A stretch of 64,000 nt of DNA from Limosilactobacillus fermentum (lineage in GTDB: Bacteria > Bacillota > Bacilli > Lactobacillales > Lactobacillaceae): positions 1,036,903 to 1,100,902 of the forward strand of contig NZ_CP040910.1 in the NCBI RefSeq assembly GCF_013394085.1, in the 5' to 3' direction. Below the pieces are notes generated by a model that was given only the letters and a program-made list of their open reading frames with translations, had not been told where the DNA came from and made no database searches. The position numbers were made by a program, and so were the translations under genes. Positions within the stretch are counted from its first letter, which is position 1; each line of letters begins with the position of its first letter. Positions 41,347 to 50,456 of the stretch are shown here, piece after piece.

Positions 41347-42717
41347 CTAAAACTGCAGGTGCTCGTTTAAAAAGGCCTCCTTTACGCAGTCACCAAGGAG
41401 CTTAGTCCCCTCCTCGACCGCTGCTTTAGCCATTTGGTCGTTGACTTGGGTTAAAAAGGCGGGCAGGTCTGCTTCTCCCGCCGCCTTCGCATCGGCGGCC
41501 ACTTGTAATTGACGGCCCAGCGCCGTTACCGTTTGCTCGTAGGCCTCAACCTTAGGGGCCAAAGCCCGGTAGTGGTGGTCGCCAATCGCCGCCAGGGTGT
41601 GGGCTAGCCAGTATGCCTTGGTCGGGTCGTACTGACCGCTCGTGTCCCGGTAGGCACTCGGGGTGTCGGTAACGTTGGCATAGAAGGGAACCAGGGCGTT
41701 AAAGGTGTTGGGACCAAAGGCCAGCCAATGGACCGCCGCCACTTCCGGCGCCACTCCCGCCCGGATTTCTAAGACGTGTAGTTCTAGGTTCCGGTTCAAG
41801 GCGATTGAACGGACCTGGCCCCCCTTCTCACCACCATAGGGGTCATACGGGGTACCTTGGTAATGTGATGACATGGCCTGTTTGATGTCTTCAACCGCCA
41901 ACCGGTGCTTGGGGTGGCAGATAAAGGGTAGGTCCATTTGGGTTGGGTCCGCCCCTGTTTCCACCCCGAATAGCTTCTGAACGTACCACGCCCGCGGGTT
42001 ATTATAGCGCATGTCCCGGTAAGTGCGGGAACCACAAATTTGCCGTAGGTTATAGCCATCATCGGCTGGGTTTAAGTCGTGTTGGTCAATCCAGTCCTTG
42101 AGGTCGGGGCTAGCCAAGGTGGTCGCACTCTCAAAGTCAAAGTCGGTGATGTTAAACCGGTTCGGTGCGATTACAAAGGCGTCGTCGGGGATCCGGACCG
42201 CTGCCCAGCGGTGACCGCCAATCGTTTCTAAAAACCAGACCTCGTCTTGGTCGGCAAAGGCAATCCCGTTGGCTTCGTAGGTCCCGTATTGTTCTAACAA
42301 CTGACCCAGTCGCTCTACCCCTTCGCGTGCCGATTGAACGTACGGGAGGACCAGGGTCACGAAGTCCTCTTCACCAATCCCGCTTTCCTGGTTAAAGGGG
42401 TCGAGCCCTAAGATACGCGAGTTGGTGGTCGATGATTCGGTCGCCGTCATTGCCACGTTGGCCTGATTGATTCCCCCCGCCGCAAAGACACCGGCGCTAC
42501 TATCGACGTCAGGAGTGGACGTGTAGCGTAACGGGTTTTCCGGTAAATCACAGATGAAGTCGGTGGTCTTAGAAGCGTAGTGGCGGGGTTGGTCCTGGGG
42601 TAAAATTACCCGAAAGGACTGGGGGTTAAAGGCGTTACCGTAATCTTCTTGACGGGCGATTAACAGGGCGTGATCGAGACTGGCGTCTTTACCAACCAAA
42701 ATTGTGGTGCAGGGCAT
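41347..42717 (-). CDS. pepD: Peptidase C69 family dipeptidase
   Basis: 456 residues. The mature N-terminal nucleophile is Cys3 of MPCTTILVGKDAS, and ARQEDYGNAF, SSAGVFAAGGIN, NRFNITDFD and the late PYDPYGG are typical of lactobacillus PepD. Cytosolic dipeptidase of broad specificity in peptide utilisation. Its ATG overlaps the TAA of the upstream gene (TAATG), so translation is coupled. Confidence 0.9.
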   Translation of the reverse strand: MPCTTILVGKDASLDHALLIARQEDYGNAFNPQSFRVILPQDQPRHYASKTTDFICDLPENPLRYTSTPDVDSSAGVFAAGGINQANVAMTATESSTTNSRILGLDPFNQESGIGEEDFVTLVLPYVQSAREGVERLGQLLEQYGTYEANGIAFADQDEVWFLETIGGHRWAAVRIPDDAFVIAPNRFNITDFDFESATTLASPDLKDWIDQHDLNPADDGYNLRQICGSRTYRDMRYNNPRAWYVQKLFGVETGADPTQMDLPFICHPKHRLAVEDIKQAMSSHYQGTPYDPYGGEKGGQVRSIALNRNLELHVLEIRAGVAPEVAAVHWLAFGPNTFNALVPFYANVTDTPSAYRDTSGQYDPTKAYWLAHTLAAIGDHHYRALAPKVEAYEQTVTALGRQLQVAADAKAAGEADLPAFLTQVNDQMAKAAVEEGTKLLGDCVKEAFLNEHLQF

Positions 42718-43412
42718 TAGAATTCCTCCTTTTTGGTGCGGCGTAGCATTTCTTGCATCATATCAAAGAGTTGACCGATCTTTCGGTCCGCTAAGATGCG
42801 GGCGTCTTCGCGACGGGAATTCTTCAAGTATTGACCGGCCCGCTGGGAATCGCCAAGGATTTGCCGGTAATTAGGAATAATCTGGGCGGTGTTGATCTCC
42901 ATTTCGCGATCAAAGTCGTGCTCCTCAAGTGAGTTAATGAAGCTAGCGAAGCGGTCGTTGGCCACCTGCTCTTCTTGCAGGGCTTCATAGAAATCGTAGT
43001 AGTTGAGCATCGCCAAAAAGCAAAGGCGGAAATAACTACGGGTTTCCTCGTCCATTGGCGGCAGCGTTAAAAAGAGGCTGGTGTAGCTAGCGCCGGCTAA
43101 GAACCGCTCAATGTAATCGGCGTAATCGCGACGTTCCCGGTTGGTTAAATACCCACTCTCTTCTTCGCCCCAGTAATCGTCAAAGGCAATCACGGCGGCC
43201 ACTAAAAAGTCGTCGACGGCCATTCGCCACTCCGGCCGGCTATCCCCGCTCTCTAAAAAGGCAAAGGCCCGGTTGCCAAAGGACTCGGCGTTTGGCCAGA
43301 GGGCGATGGCGTCCGTAAAGTACTTGATCGCTAAGTGGAGATGCCCATCAACGACGGCCTCCTCCCCCTGTCGGTTGTAGCGCATGGCAAGTGTTTGATT
43401 GTAGCTAGCCAT
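42717..43412 (-). CDS. TPR-like protein coupled to PepD
   Basis: 231 residues, all helical, with a tetratricopeptide-like start (YNRQGEEAVVDGHLHLAIKYFTDAIALWPNAESFGNRAFA). No enzymatic motif. I start it at ATG 43412 behind GAAGGGGG. It overlaps pepD by the TAATG junction and is in the same operon; TPR proteins usually mediate protein contacts. Function unknown. Confidence 0.68.
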   Translation of the reverse strand: MASYNQTLAMRYNRQGEEAVVDGHLHLAIKYFTDAIALWPNAESFGNRAFAFLESGDSRPEWRMAVDDFLVAAVIAFDDYWGEEESGYLTNRERRDYADYIERFLAGASYTSLFLTLPPMDEETRSYFRLCFLAMLNYYDFYEALQEEQVANDRFASFINSLEEHDFDREMEINTAQIIPNYRQILGDSQRAGQYLKNSRREDARILADRKIGQLFDMMQEMLRRTKKEEF

Positions 43413-43567
43413 TTCAAGGCCCCCTTCATTGGAATTATTATGGTTCATTTTACTCTCTTTACCAAGGAAGCACCAAATTTCGGTTTAAAGCTAATTCCAT
43501 GGAATAAAAAAGGATGGGGAAAGCGTAACTTTCCCACATCCTTGAATTTAATAACGGCATTGCTCCT

Positions 43568-44953
43568 TTATTCAGCCTGAGCTTGCTTACGTTTGTGCAC
43601 CGTACTGAAGTAGATTGCCGTCATCAGTGCTAAGAAGATGACCCCTACGGCAACGGAAACCCGCGTATCTGGGTTAAAGAACATAAAGATCAAGATCAAC
43701 AGTAAGGCGATTAAGGAGAAGTAGTTGTAAGCCGGGAAGAGCGGCATCTTAAACGGGTGCTCCCTCAAGGCTTCCGGGTGTTGCTTGCGGAAGTTTAATT
43801 CCGACATCAAGATGACAAACCACGGTACCATCCCCGGTAAAACGGAGGAGGAGTACACGATCACGAAAAGGTTTTGCGTCTTGGCAGATACGGCGGAGAG
43901 GATAAAGTTAACGATGAAGCCAACGGAGATCCAACCGGAAATCGTCAGGATCGCCACGTTTGGCACCACCCGCTTGGACAGCTTGGAGAAGACCTTGGAA
44001 ACTTCCCCGTCAACCGAGAGCTTAAACAACATCCGTGAAGCCGAGTAGATCCCGGAGTTGGCCCCGGAAAGGGCGGCCGTTAAGACGACGAAGTTGATGA
44101 TCCCAGCGGCTCCGGTGATCCCAACCTTAGTAAAGGTTTCCACGAACGGTGAGCCAACCGAGCTCAATTGGTTCCACGGGTAGATCGAAACGATCACGAA
44201 GATGGCCCCAATGTAGAAGATCAGGATCCGCCAGATAACGGACTTGACGGACTTAACAATCGCGTACTTTGGTGAAGAGGATTCACCAGCCGTAATCCCC
44301 AACAATTCGATCCCTTGGTAGGACCCGGCGATCACGGACAGGGAGAACATGAAGCCCATCCACCCGCCGGTGAAGAAGCCGCCGTGGCTCCACAAGTTAG
44401 AGATCCCAACTGGGTGCCAGTGGTTCCCGAACCCCAGCACAATCACCATTAACCCTAAGATGATCATGACGATGATCGTGACCACCTTAATCATGGCAAA
44501 CCAGAATTCCAGGCGCCCGTAGGCCTTGGCACTGGCCAGGTTGGCCGCCGTTAAGATGGCGACCATCACGATTCCCGACACCCAGTCTGGCAGGTTGGGC
44601 CACCAGTAATTTAGGTACTGCGACATTGCGATGATGTCGGAGATCCCAACGATAATAAACTGGAAGACGTTGCTCCACTTCACCAGGTAACCAACCACCG
44701 GGTGAATGTACTTCGACCCGTAGTCGGCAAACGACCCGGTCCCCGGCGTCAGGTAAACCATTTCCCCAAGGGCCCGCATGACCCCGTACAGAACCATTCC
44801 GACAAAGGCGTAGGCTAATAGGACCGAGGGCCCGGTCCACTTAATCGTTGACGTGGCCCCCATAAATAGCCCCGAGCCAATCGTTCCCCCGATGGCAATC
44901 ATTTCCATCTGACCCGGCGTCATCGACCGCTCTAGTTCAGGTTTTTTATCCAT
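43568..44953 (-). CDS. Amino-acid permease, AAT family (threonine-type by its leader)
   Basis: 461 residues, about 12 membrane helices. The signature MIAIGGTIGSGLFMGATSTI, the ALGEMVYLTPGTGSFADYG block and EFWFAMIKVVTIIVMI are typical of the AAT branch of APC permeases; RKQHPEALREHPFKMPLFP is the conserved C-terminal loop. The start ATG 44953 follows GAGGAATGCGG. The protein alone does not reveal its substrate; the upstream leader peptide with a run of Thr codons and a terminator indicates threonine (or Ser/Thr) supply. Inference, not shown. Confidence 0.85.
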   Translation of the reverse strand: MDKKPELERSMTPGQMEMIAIGGTIGSGLFMGATSTIKWTGPSVLLAYAFVGMVLYGVMRALGEMVYLTPGTGSFADYGSKYIHPVVGYLVKWSNVFQFIIVGISDIIAMSQYLNYWWPNLPDWVSGIVMVAILTAANLASAKAYGRLEFWFAMIKVVTIIVMIILGLMVIVLGFGNHWHPVGISNLWSHGGFFTGGWMGFMFSLSVIAGSYQGIELLGITAGESSSPKYAIVKSVKSVIWRILIFYIGAIFVIVSIYPWNQLSSVGSPFVETFTKVGITGAAGIINFVVLTAALSGANSGIYSASRMLFKLSVDGEVSKVFSKLSKRVVPNVAILTISGWISVGFIVNFILSAVSAKTQNLFVIVYSSSVLPGMVPWFVILMSELNFRKQHPEALREHPFKMPLFPAYNYFSLIALLLILIFMFFNPDTRVSVAVGVIFLALMTAIYFSTVHKRKQAQAE

Positions 44954-44971
44954 TCCGCATTCCTCATTTCC

Positions 44972-45037
44972 AGGTAAAAATAAACCAGGCCCGCTCATTA
45001 AACACCGAAAGGATGTTGGTGGTTGAGCGGACCTGGT
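44972..45037 (-). terminator. Attenuator terminator of the permease gene
   Basis: Minus strand ACCAGGTCCGCTCA (45037-45024) pairs with TGAGCGGGCCTGGT (44997-44984), one G-U pair in 14, followed by TTTATTTTT, 19 bases before the start codon. Confidence 0.88.
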
Positions 45038-45072
45038 ATTTTTGACTGCTAATTAGACCATGTCAAAATCCC

Positions 45073-45144
45073 TCAACCAACAAGCGTTGTTGTTGTGGTT
45101 GAGGTGGAGCTAGTAACGATAACGTTGGATAATTGCTTAATCAT
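45073..45144 (-). CDS. Threonine leader peptide, 23 residues
   Basis: ATG 45144 behind AAGGAGGAGCC; the peptide ends VTSSTSTTTTTLVG, eight of its 14 last residues being Thr or Ser, including ACC ACA ACA ACA ACG in a row. Region 1 (CCTCAACC inside the Thr codons) pairs with region 2 (GGTTGAGG at the stop codon); region 2 also pairs with CTCAACC in the 5' arm of the terminator. This is the standard attenuator logic: stalling at Thr codons frees region 2, forms the antiterminator and lets the permease be transcribed. Confidence 0.85.
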   Translation of the reverse strand: MIKQLSNVIVTSSTSTTTTTLVG

Positions 45145-45180
45145 GTTGGCTCCTCCTTGCAGGTCTTTAATATGTTTATT

Positions 45181-45209
45181 AGATTACCATTAGAACTAAG
45201 CGATTGCAA
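45181..45209 (-). promoter_or_regulatory. Promoter of the permease attenuator unit
   Basis: Minus strand -35 TTGCAA, 17-bp spacer, -10 TAATCT, about 35 bases before the leader ribosome site. Confidence 0.65.
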
Positions 45210-45227
45210 GCTAATCATGTGAATTTC

Positions 45228-46190
45228 TTAAACTTTTTGGCTCACCCAACTCCGTTTAAGGGCGCTACCAACCATTGCAAATAAACCTAGCCCGGCGATG
45301 GTCAGGCCCGTTCCCTGATTACCAGTTTGGGGGAGTTGGCGTTGGGGGGTGTTGGTGGACGAAGCACCGCCCCTTTTTAAGGCTTGGTGATCCCCACTCC
45401 GTTCGTCAGCGGGGGCGCTTGATGAGCTTGCCGCCTTTTTACCCAGGATGTTGGCGAGTACTTGGTCAACGGTCCCTGCGTTCACCGGGCGCCCTTCCTT
45501 TGTCGAATTCGTTGCCGCCCCACTGGAACTAGCAGCACTTTCGGTTGCTGACGAGCTTGCGACCACCGGTGACGAGGAAGTGGCCGCACTTGTAACGGAT
45601 GCTTCGGTAGACCTACTACCACTCGGTTGGCTAACGGCGGCTGTGTTTGACGAAGGTGCCTGCTCATCACTGGCGGCCGACGAAGAAACCGAACTCCCTG
45701 CCACCTGACTAGCCGAACTATCACTTGCCAACGCCGCTTCATTCTCGCTGGTCCCACTTGAAGTCGCGGCGCTGGTAGGTTCCTGTTCTGGCTGATTGGC
45801 TTGCGGTTGCATCGGGGCGGCACTCGCCACGGTAACGGCGCTCGCCTTTGATACCGCGGTGCTTGGCGTCGTCTCCTCCTCACCCTTAGTAACCTCGCTG
45901 ACTGAACTAGTAGTACTAGTTGAAAAAGCCGGAGCACTAGTGGGGGCAGAACTGGCTGACGAGCTTGGCGTTGACGCACTACTTGGTGTTGCCACCCGTG
46001 AACTTAATTGGGGCGCCGGACTGTTAACCACCCCTTTGGACACCTCCGACTCCGGTTTAACGGCCTGCACCGCTATGGCTGGCGATTTACTGGCTGGCGC
46101 CAGGGGTTCCCTAGTGGTGATGGTGGTGGCAGTGGTTAAGAGGCAGCCGCTAGTGAGGGCCAGCCCCAGTGCTTGGAATTTAAATGACAT
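45228..46190 (-). CDS. Ser/Ala/Thr-rich LPXTG cell-wall-anchored protein
   Basis: 320 residues. N-terminal signal sequence, a ~230-residue low-complexity Ser/Ala/Thr/Pro region with no domain, a short helix NAGTVDQVLANILGKKA, then the sortase motif LPQTG, a hydrophobic segment (LTIAGLGLFAMVGSAL) and a basic tail. It is a stalk-like surface protein, probably glycosylated. The signal also contains LTSGC, close to a lipoprotein box. Its terminator-side neighbour is the permease leader region, on the same strand. Confidence 0.78.
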   Translation of the reverse strand: MSFKFQALGLALTSGCLLTTATTITTREPLAPASKSPAIAVQAVKPESEVSKGVVNSPAPQLSSRVATPSSASTPSSSASSAPTSAPAFSTSTTSSVSEVTKGEEETTPSTAVSKASAVTVASAAPMQPQANQPEQEPTSAATSSGTSENEAALASDSSASQVAGSSVSSSAASDEQAPSSNTAAVSQPSGSRSTEASVTSAATSSSPVVASSSATESAASSSGAATNSTKEGRPVNAGTVDQVLANILGKKAASSSSAPADERSGDHQALKRGGASSTNTPQRQLPQTGNQGTGLTIAGLGLFAMVGSALKRSWVSQKV

Positions 46191-46260
46191 GGTTTGTTCC
46201 TCCCGTAGTTGGTCTCACTAACTAAGTACGGGAAAAGGGGAGGAAATGACGAAAAAAAGA

Positions 46261-46453
46261 GAGTGCGATCTAACCTATCAAGCAGGCCGTGGGCTAAGGA
46301 TAGAACGGGGGTTGATGCGGTACGCATCGTTCTCCGGTCAGACTTAGCCACTAGGCCTGTGGTTGGAGAGCACGTTATTAGAAGTGCGACCAACCTCCAA
46401 TTCGGGTCGTATGGCTAAGCTAGGGAGGAGTACGTTATCTGTCTAACATTCGT
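46261..46453 (-). repeat. Terminator-linked long palindrome family, copy 5 (compound)
   Basis: Minus strand: GAATGTTAGACAGATAACG, then a partial unit (CCTAGCTTAGCCATACGACC, GGAGGTTGGTCGCACTTC) followed by a full unit (ACGTGCTCTCCAACCACAGG, CCTAGTGGCTAAGTCTG, AGAACGATGCGTACCGC, CCTTAGCCCACGGCCTG, AGGTTAGATCGCACTC). It is therefore a tandem of a truncated and a complete copy. Confidence 0.85.
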
Positions 46454-46462
46454 GAATACAAC

Positions 46463-46498
46463 AAGAGGCCCAGAGAAACAGCTTTCTCCAGACCTCTT
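46463..46498 (-). terminator. Terminator of dxs
   Basis: Minus strand AGAGGTCTGGAGAAAG-CTG-TTTCTCTGGGCCTCTT then GTTGT; first part of the composite element. Confidence 0.8.
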
Positions 46499-46506
46499 TC
46501 AATATT

Positions 46507-48285
46507 TTATAAACTTGAGTGCAAGACCCGTTCAATGTCGTCAACGATTTGTTCAGGGGTCAAGTGGTACCACTCGTACATGACGTCAAGCGGTACGTTA
46601 TCGGCAAATTCACGCTGGGAACCAAAGTTGAGCACCTTCATGTTGGTTGGTCCGTAGTAGCGCGAAATCGTTTCGCCAAAACCGCCGGCAACCATCCCGT
46701 CCTCCAAGGTGACCACCAGATCGTGATCTTCTTGCAAGTAGTGGAGGTCTTGTTGGTCGATGTTGGTGACCGCCTTCGGGTTGATCAGGGTGGCATCGAT
46801 GTTGAGCTTGCTCTTGAGTTGGGCAAGGACCTCTTCACCTAGTTCCCAGAAGCCCCCCACGGCCATGATCGCTACTTCGCTCCCCTGGTGGGCGATTTCG
46901 TAATCGATCGTGTCGTAGTTATCCTGGGTGGCCGGCCGGTGGAGCAGCTTTTGCTCTGGTTGGCGGATGATGACCGGGTTTTCGGCCTGGGTCAGTGCCC
47001 AGTCAAGCATTGAGATTAGCTCTTCCACGCTGGTTGGGGCTAGGTAATCAACGTTTGGCAGGCTCGACAGGTAAGCAATGTCAAAGGAGCCTTGGTGGGT
47101 GGCGGAGTTTTCCTTAATGGACCCGTTGCGAACGATCATCACGACCGGTTCCCCGTTGAGGGCCATATCGTGGATTAACTGGTCGTACGCCCGTTGTAAG
47201 AAGGTCGAGTTTTCAAACAGTACCGGTCGGATCCCGGCTTGGGCCATCGCTACGGCCGAAGAAACTGACATTTGTTCGGCGATTCCCACGTCAAAGTAGC
47301 GGTCCGGGTACTTCTTTTCGAAGCGCTTGAGGTCAAAGGCTCCCGGGATAGCGGCGTTAATGGCCGCAATTGGGGTACCGGCTTCAATTAAACGTTCTAA
47401 TTCATCAATAATGGCGCCGGAGTAGGTTTCCTTTGGGGCTGGTTGAAGGTCTGCACCCGTCTTTGGATTGAAGGGGCTGCGCCAGTGATAGCGCATTTTT
47501 TCCTCTTCCGCCGGCTTAAAGCCCTTTCCCTTCAGGGTATGGACGTGTAAAACAACTGGGTGGTCAACGTCTTTGACACCCCGAAAGGCTTCGATCATGG
47601 TGGCTAAGTCATTACCGTCTTCTACGTAGCGGTAATCAAGGCCCATAAAGGTGAAGATGTTGTTCGCTGCTTGACCATTTGATGCGCGCAGTTCCTTGAG
47701 CCCTTGGTAAAGCCCCCCTTGGTTTTCGTCGATCGACATTTCGTTATCGTTAACGACGATGATCAAGTTTCCCTTAACCTTGGTGGCGTTGTTCAGTCCC
47801 TCAAAGGCTAACCCACCGGATAAGGAGCCATCCCCGATCACGGCAATTACGTCGTCTTTGGACTGCGGGTCTTGCAAGTCGCGAGCTTCGGCCTCACCCA
47901 CTGCCAAGGCAATGGAAGTGGAGGTGTGACCAACTTCAAACAGGTCGTGATCGCTTTCCTCAGGGCTTGTGTACCCGGTGACGTCTTCGTAGTGGTCCGG
48001 ATCTAAAAAGCCCAGCTTACGTCCGGTCAGCATCTTGTGGGCGTAGCTTTGGTGGGAGACGTCCCAAATCACCTTGTCGTGTGGAGAATCAAAGACGTAG
48101 TGGAGGGCAATCGTCAGCTCCATGGTGCCCAGGTTTAGACCGACGTGACCGCCAATCTTTTCGTCGCGTTCCAAGACGAGGGTCCGCATTTCCGTTGCCA
48201 ACTGTTGAAGCTGTTGGAGGGTCATCCCCTTGATGTCTTCGGGTTCGTTGACTTCGTTTAACAGGTAATCTGGATGCAGGTTCAT
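46507..48285 (-). CDS. dxs: 1-deoxy-D-xylulose-5-phosphate synthase
   Basis: 592 residues of the transketolase-like family. Thiamine-diphosphate motif GDGSLSGGLAFEGLNNA...NDNEMSI, catalytic His region VLFENSTFLQRAYDQL and DVGIAEQM are present. It joins pyruvate and glyceraldehyde 3-phosphate. Lactobacilli normally make isoprenoids by the mevalonate route, and no other MEP gene is nearby, so the product may go to the thiazole of thiamine or to vitamin B6 instead. ATG 48285 fits AAGGGG better than GTG 48297. Confidence 0.88.
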   Translation of the reverse strand: MNLHPDYLLNEVNEPEDIKGMTLQQLQQLATEMRTLVLERDEKIGGHVGLNLGTMELTIALHYVFDSPHDKVIWDVSHQSYAHKMLTGRKLGFLDPDHYEDVTGYTSPEESDHDLFEVGHTSTSIALAVGEAEARDLQDPQSKDDVIAVIGDGSLSGGLAFEGLNNATKVKGNLIIVVNDNEMSIDENQGGLYQGLKELRASNGQAANNIFTFMGLDYRYVEDGNDLATMIEAFRGVKDVDHPVVLHVHTLKGKGFKPAEEEKMRYHWRSPFNPKTGADLQPAPKETYSGAIIDELERLIEAGTPIAAINAAIPGAFDLKRFEKKYPDRYFDVGIAEQMSVSSAVAMAQAGIRPVLFENSTFLQRAYDQLIHDMALNGEPVVMIVRNGSIKENSATHQGSFDIAYLSSLPNVDYLAPTSVEELISMLDWALTQAENPVIIRQPEQKLLHRPATQDNYDTIDYEIAHQGSEVAIMAVGGFWELGEEVLAQLKSKLNIDATLINPKAVTNIDQQDLHYLQEDHDLVVTLEDGMVAGGFGETISRYYGPTNMKVLNFGSQREFADNVPLDVMYEWYHLTPEQIVDDIERVLHSSL

Positions 48286-48444
48286 GTTATTAAACACCCC
48301 TTAATTTGATATGCGTCGATAATTTACATTCATTATTTTACACCATTTTACCAACCACCGGGGATAATTTAGCCCGATCGTTTGACGCTCCCCGGCAGAA
48401 TCAGTACCATGGTAAACATAAAGAAATGTTTAAGGACGTCCCCT

Positions 48445-49680
48445 ATGCAAACTGATACCAACCAAGCGGTGGCTAAGTTATCCCCCTTGTTACCCCTCAC
48501 ACCGGAACAAGAACAACTCCTCCACCAAATTCTTAACTTTACCAACCAGCACCTGACCGGGACGGCTCCGGCCGTTTTTACCATTTACGGTGAGGCCGGT
48601 ACCGGTAAAAGCGTGGTCTTATCCCACCTCTTTAATGAGCTCCAGGTAAGGACGCGTAATGATCAAACCAGCCCCCTCTTTAAGACCACCAATTACTTTT
48701 TGGTTAATCACCCGGAGGTTTTAAAGGTTTATAAGGAAATTGCAGGCGACCAGGCCGCCCTACTCAAGAAGAACTTCATGCGGCCCACCTCGTTTATCAA
48801 CCAGCTGGATAAGCAGCACCAAACTGTCGACGTGGTGGTCGTTGACGAGGCCCATCTCCTCTTGTCCAAGCCCGATCACTACAATAACTTCTACCACGAA
48901 AACCAGTTAGCAGAAATCATTAAGCGGGCCCGGGTGGTAATCTTAGTCTTTGACCCCTACCAGGTATTGCGAATGAAGAGCTTTTGGACTAGGGACCGTT
49001 TGGAACAGATCACTCACCGCTATCCTCACCAAGAAGTTACCTTAACCCACCAGTTTCGGATGAGCGCCTCAACCAGTCTCTTGCAGTGGATGAACGACTT
49101 CACCGACGGCGTTATTAACCCCTTGCCCGCCGATGCCCGCGACCACTACGACTTCCGGGTCTTTACAGACGCTGAGAAAATGCGCCAACAGGTCTTTAAA
49201 CGGGACGCGGCGGTCGGCCTCTCCCGGATTCTGTCAACCTCGGGGTACCCCTCCACTTTAGATGGGGGTAAGCACTACATCCAAGAGGGACGCTTCAAGA
49301 TGCCCTGGGACCAGTACAATTACACCGCCACGCCTTGGGCAGAAATCCCCAGCACCATCAATGAAGTGGGGTCGATCTACACTTGCCAAGGCTTTGATCT
49401 TAATTACGCCGGGATCATCATCGGGCCGGTGATTGCCCAAGTTCCCGGTACTAACCGCCTCCAGGTCAACTTGGACCGCTTCACCGACAGTGAGGCCTTC
49501 AAGCGTCGGGACGACCTTACCGACCCAGCAGAGGTTAAGCACTACCAGGAACGTCTGATCCTAAACGCGTTAAACGTCATCCTAAAGCGAGGCGTCCGCG
49601 GCACCTACCTGTACGCCCACGACCCCCTGCTCAACCACACCCTGGCCACCATCTACGCCAGCAACTTAGAAAGAAAATAG
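48445..49680 (+). CDS. DUF2075 P-loop NTPase (helicase-like)
   Basis: 411 residues. Walker A YGEAGTGKSVVLSHL, Walker B VVVVDEAHLLL, then the helicase-like FDPYQVLR, TLTHQFRMS and the late STINEVGSIYTCQGFDLNYAG, which is the DUF2075/Schlafen-like helicase core. Start ATG 48445 behind AAGGACG. A soluble ATPase acting on nucleic acids is likely. Followed four bases later by a membrane-protein gene. Confidence 0.78.
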   Translation: MQTDTNQAVAKLSPLLPLTPEQEQLLHQILNFTNQHLTGTAPAVFTIYGEAGTGKSVVLSHLFNELQVRTRNDQTSPLFKTTNYFLVNHPEVLKVYKEIAGDQAALLKKNFMRPTSFINQLDKQHQTVDVVVVDEAHLLLSKPDHYNNFYHENQLAEIIKRARVVILVFDPYQVLRMKSFWTRDRLEQITHRYPHQEVTLTHQFRMSASTSLLQWMNDFTDGVINPLPADARDHYDFRVFTDAEKMRQQVFKRDAAVGLSRILSTSGYPSTLDGGKHYIQEGRFKMPWDQYNYTATPWAEIPSTINEVGSIYTCQGFDLNYAGIIIGPVIAQVPGTNRLQVNLDRFTDSEAFKRRDDLTDPAEVKHYQERLILNALNVILKRGVRGTYLYAHDPLLNHTLATIYASNLERK

Positions 49681-49683
49681 TTC

Positions 49684-50364
49684 ATGGAAAACCACCGTTT
49701 AAATAAGTACTGGCTAATTGGGCCGGGCGTGATCGCCATCATCCTCTTGGTGTTGGCCCTCGTGCACGACTTCATGCCTGAAATTCGCCTCCTAATGGAC
49801 CTGACCCCCTCTCACCGGGCCGAGCTCTTAACCATGATTCGCAGCAACGGTATTCGCGACCTGATCTTCATGTTACTCCTAGTGGGGGTAATGAACGCGA
49901 TTCCGGGCCTCTCCAACGCCGTTATTTGCGTTTTTGTCGGTCTCTGTTACGGCCCGTGGATCGGTCTCTTGGTTAACTGGGCGGGGAATATTTTGGGCAA
50001 TTGTGCCGTCGCCGCCCTGTTATCGCACGTCAAACTCTCCCATAAATTTAAGCAAAACAAGATTTTGGACAGCTTAACCCACTACCGCCATCCCGCCCTA
50101 GGGTTGACAGTGGGGTACATGGTCCCCATCATCCCGTCGGTGCTAGTTAACTACGCCTGCGCGACGATGAAAATCCCCCGTAAGAACTTCATCCTGATGG
50201 TGGCCGTGGGGATGTTCCCAACTTCGGCCCTCTACGCCTTTGGGGGCGACGCCTTGTTTAAGGGAAACTACACCCGCTTACTCGTCATCGTTGTTTTAAT
50301 CGTCATCATCTTACTTTTAACCCGCTTTGTTCACCAACGGCGGGTAGAAGCAGCTACAAAATAG
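49684..50364 (+). CDS. VTT-domain (TVP38/DedA-like) membrane protein
   Basis: 226 residues, about six membrane helices. The central block NAIPGLSNAVICVFVGLCYGPWIGLLVNWAGNI and the re-entrant GYMVPIIPSVLVNYACATMKIPRKNF are the VTT hallmarks. Such proteins move lipids across membranes. Four bases after the DUF2075 gene and ended by a terminator at 50382. Confidence 0.82.
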   Translation: MENHRLNKYWLIGPGVIAIILLVLALVHDFMPEIRLLMDLTPSHRAELLTMIRSNGIRDLIFMLLLVGVMNAIPGLSNAVICVFVGLCYGPWIGLLVNWAGNILGNCAVAALLSHVKLSHKFKQNKILDSLTHYRHPALGLTVGYMVPIIPSVLVNYACATMKIPRKNFILMVAVGMFPTSALYAFGGDALFKGNYTRLLVIVVLIVIILLLTRFVHQRRVEAATK

Positions 50365-50381
50365 AATCACCAGCAAATATT

Positions 50382-50418
50382 AAGGGGCCGAGAGACACGC
50401 CATTCTCTCAGCCCCTTA
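50382..50418 (+). terminator. Terminator of the VTT gene
   Basis: AAGGGGCCGAGAGA ... TCTCTCAGCCCCTT. Confidence 0.75.
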
Positions 50419-50456
50419 TTATGTTTTCACTCTAAACTAATCTTAGGTTGTTCATC

